Positions 13,770 through 15,321 of a stretch of DNA of 15,321 nt are shown in pieces. The position numbers and the translations under genes are program-made. The stretch spans positions 1 to 15,321 of the forward strand of contig JAPUIN010000310.1 of assembly GCA_027297005.1 (NCBI GenBank). Direction: 5' to 3'. The notes under the pieces were generated by a model. That model searched no databases. It saw only the letters and a program-made list of their open reading frames with translations, and had not been told where the DNA came from. Source of the stretch: Acidobacteriota bacterium (lineage in GTDB: Bacteria; Acidobacteriota; Polarisedimenticolia; Gp22-AA2). Within the stretch, counting starts at the first letter, position 1. Each line of letters begins with the position of its first letter.

Positions 13770-15321
13770 GTGGCAAAGTCACTCGTCATCGTCGAGTCGC
13801 CGGCCAAGGCCAAAACGATCCTGAAGTTCCTGGGTCGCAACTACCTGGTGAAGGCCTCCATGGGGCACGTTCGCGATCTGCCCAAAAAGACGCTCGGCGT
13901 GGACGAGAAGAAAGACTTCAAGCCGACCTACGAGATCCTGCCCGGACGCAAGAAGATCATCGACGAGCTGAAGAAGGCCGCCGCGGCGGCGGATAAGGTC
14001 TTCCTGGCCTCCGACCCCGACCGTGAAGGGGAAGCAATCTGCTGGCACCTGGCGGAGATTCTCAAGAAGAGCAACAAGAAACTGTACCGCGTGATGTTCA
14101 ATGAGATCACAAAGCGCGCGGTCGTGCATGGCATCGAGAATCCTACCAAGCTGGACAAGAATAAGGTCGACGCCCAGCAGACAAGGCGCATCCTCGACCG
14201 TCTGGTCGGATACAAGATCAGTCCCCTGCTGTGGGAGAAGGTCCGCCGGGGATTGTCGGCCGGGCGCGTGCAGTCGGTCGCGCTGCGCATCGTCGTGGAG
14301 CGCGAACGGGAAATTCAGGCATTCGCGCCGGAGGAGTACTGGTCGCTCACGGCTCTGCTCGCGGGTCGGGAGCCCCCTCCCTTCGAGACTCGGCTTTTTA
14401 AGGTCGACGGAAAGAAGGCCGAGCTTAAGAACAAGGAACAGACCGACGCCGTCGTCACCAGCGTACATGGCGTCGAGTTCGTCGTCCGTTCAGTCGAGGC
14501 GAAGGAAAAGAAGAAAAATCCCGTCCCACCGTTCATCACCAGCAAGATACAGCAGGAGGCGTCCCGCAAGCTGAACTTCAGCGTGAAGAAGACGATGATG
14601 CTGGCCCAGCGGCTCTACGAAGGGATGGACGTGGGAGACATGGGCACGGTCGGTCTGATCACCTACATGAGGACCGACTCGACCCGCATTGCGCCCGAAG
14701 CACTGCAGGAGCTGCGCGAATACATCGTGAAGGCTCACGGTCCCGACTATCTGCCCGATGTACCGCGTACCTACAAGTCGGGAAAGTTGTCTCAGGGTGC
14801 CCACGAGGCGATCCGGCCCACGTCGATGGAGTTGACGCCGGAATCCGTGAAACCGTTTTTGCAGAAGGATGAGTACCTTCTCTACAACCTGATCTGGAAC
14901 CGGTTCGTCGCCTCGCAGATGAAACCGGCGGTCTTCGACGTGACCACCGCCGACATCGAGGCCGGACCCTGCCTGTTCCGTGCGACCGGCTCGACGATGA
15001 AGTTCCCGGGCTACCTCGCCGTCTATCAGGACGTCACCGAGAAGAAAAAGGATGAACCGGGCGCTCAACCGGAGGAGGACGACTCCGGACGTGTGCTCCC
15101 CCCTTTGACGAAGGGGGACCGGCTGGAGCTGAAGAAGCTCGACCCGAAGCAGCATTTTACCCAGCCGCCGCCGCGCTTTACCGAGGCGTCGCTGGTCAAG
15201 GAGATGGAGGAGAACGGGATTGGTCGGCCCTCCACCTACGCGTCCATCCTCTCGACCCTGCAGAATCGCGAGTACGTCGAGAAGAACGAAGGGAAATTCA
15301 TCCCGTCCGAACTGGGAATGA
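13770..15321 (+). CDS. topA: DNA topoisomerase I (3' partial)
   Basis: TopA relaxes negative supercoils by cutting and rejoining one DNA strand through a tyrosine intermediate. The 517 complete codons in the window cover most of the catalytic core. The TOPRIM domain opens with SLVIVESPAKAKTI and contains SMGHVRDLPKK and the metal-binding FLASDPDREGEAICWHLAE. Next come VDAQQTRRILDRLVGYKISP and GLSAGRVQSVALRIVVERE. The active-site segment GLITYMRTDSTRI has catalytic Tyr299 (codon 14664-14666; Tyr319 in Escherichia coli). QGAHEAIRPTS follows, and near the edge MEENGIGRPSTYASI. The frame is still open at the last base, so the end of the core and any C-terminal zinc fingers lie outside. The start is GTG, with AGGGAG 7 nt upstream. 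Confidence 0.97.
   Translation, partial: MAKSLVIVESPAKAKTILKFLGRNYLVKASMGHVRDLPKKTLGVDEKKDFKPTYEILPGRKKIIDELKKAAAAADKVFLASDPDREGEAICWHLAEILKKSNKKLYRVMFNEITKRAVVHGIENPTKLDKNKVDAQQTRRILDRLVGYKISPLLWEKVRRGLSAGRVQSVALRIVVEREREIQAFAPEEYWSLTALLAGREPPPFETRLFKVDGKKAELKNKEQTDAVVTSVHGVEFVVRSVEAKEKKKNPVPPFITSKIQQEASRKLNFSVKKTMMLAQRLYEGMDVGDMGTVGLITYMRTDSTRIAPEALQELREYIVKAHGPDYLPDVPRTYKSGKLSQGAHEAIRPTSMELTPESVKPFLQKDEYLLYNLIWNRFVASQMKPAVFDVTTADIEAGPCLFRATGSTMKFPGYLAVYQDVTEKKKDEPGAQPEEDDSGRVLPPLTKGDRLELKKLDPKQHFTQPPPRFTEASLVKEMEENGIGRPSTYASILSTLQNREYVEKNEGKFIPSELGM

Overview
The window looks like a chromosomal segment from a GC-rich diderm bacterium. Diderm because 10731-12368 encodes a predicted outer-membrane barrel ending in an aromatic residue. 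The combination of sigma-54-type promoters, a GEMM-I riboswitch, HD-GYP/GGDEF signalling and LamG-like/TPR architecture would suit a deltaproteobacterium-like lineage, an acidobacterium or a candidate phylum of the Eisenbacteria kind. No rRNA or marker in the window decides between these. No tRNA, rRNA, insertion sequence, CRISPR array or prophage gene was seen.

Left part (1-6585), a cyclic-di-GMP region. A partial TPR protein (1-1044, +) meets, tail to tail, a 698-aa membrane protein carrying HD-GYP, GAF and GGDEF domains (1051-3147, -). Upstream of that enzyme gene are a near-perfect -24/-12 (sigma-54) promoter, a strong leader hairpin, and three helically phased 7-bp repeats. Beyond them, also on the minus strand, is a two-gene operon: a secreted subtilisin-like protease with C-terminal Gly-Leu-Ile-Trp repeats (4409-6427) and a 240-aa multi-pass membrane protein (3668-4390). 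It closes with a clear rho-independent terminator (3601-3568). The protease leader contains a cyclic-di-GMP-I (GEMM-I) riboswitch aptamer that starts almost at the predicted start site of a second sigma-54 promoter (6585-6569). So the signalling enzyme and the likely second-messenger-controlled secreted protease sit side by side with the same type of promoter. This is the most interesting part of the window.

Middle part (6912-10774), a plus-strand housekeeping operon. A good sigma-70-type promoter drives accD (acetyl-CoA carboxyltransferase beta), a NiaP-like MFS transporter and folC (folylpolyglutamate/dihydrofolate synthase), with gaps of 5 and 8 nt. The 3' end of folC overlaps the 3' end of the next gene, which is convergent.

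Right part (10731-15321). A minus-strand TPR plus outer-membrane barrel protein is transcribed divergently from dprA (DNA processing in natural transformation). The two predicted promoters share overlapping -35 hexamers. dprA is followed by topA (DNA topoisomerase I), which runs off the right edge. dprA-topA is a common bacterial gene pair.
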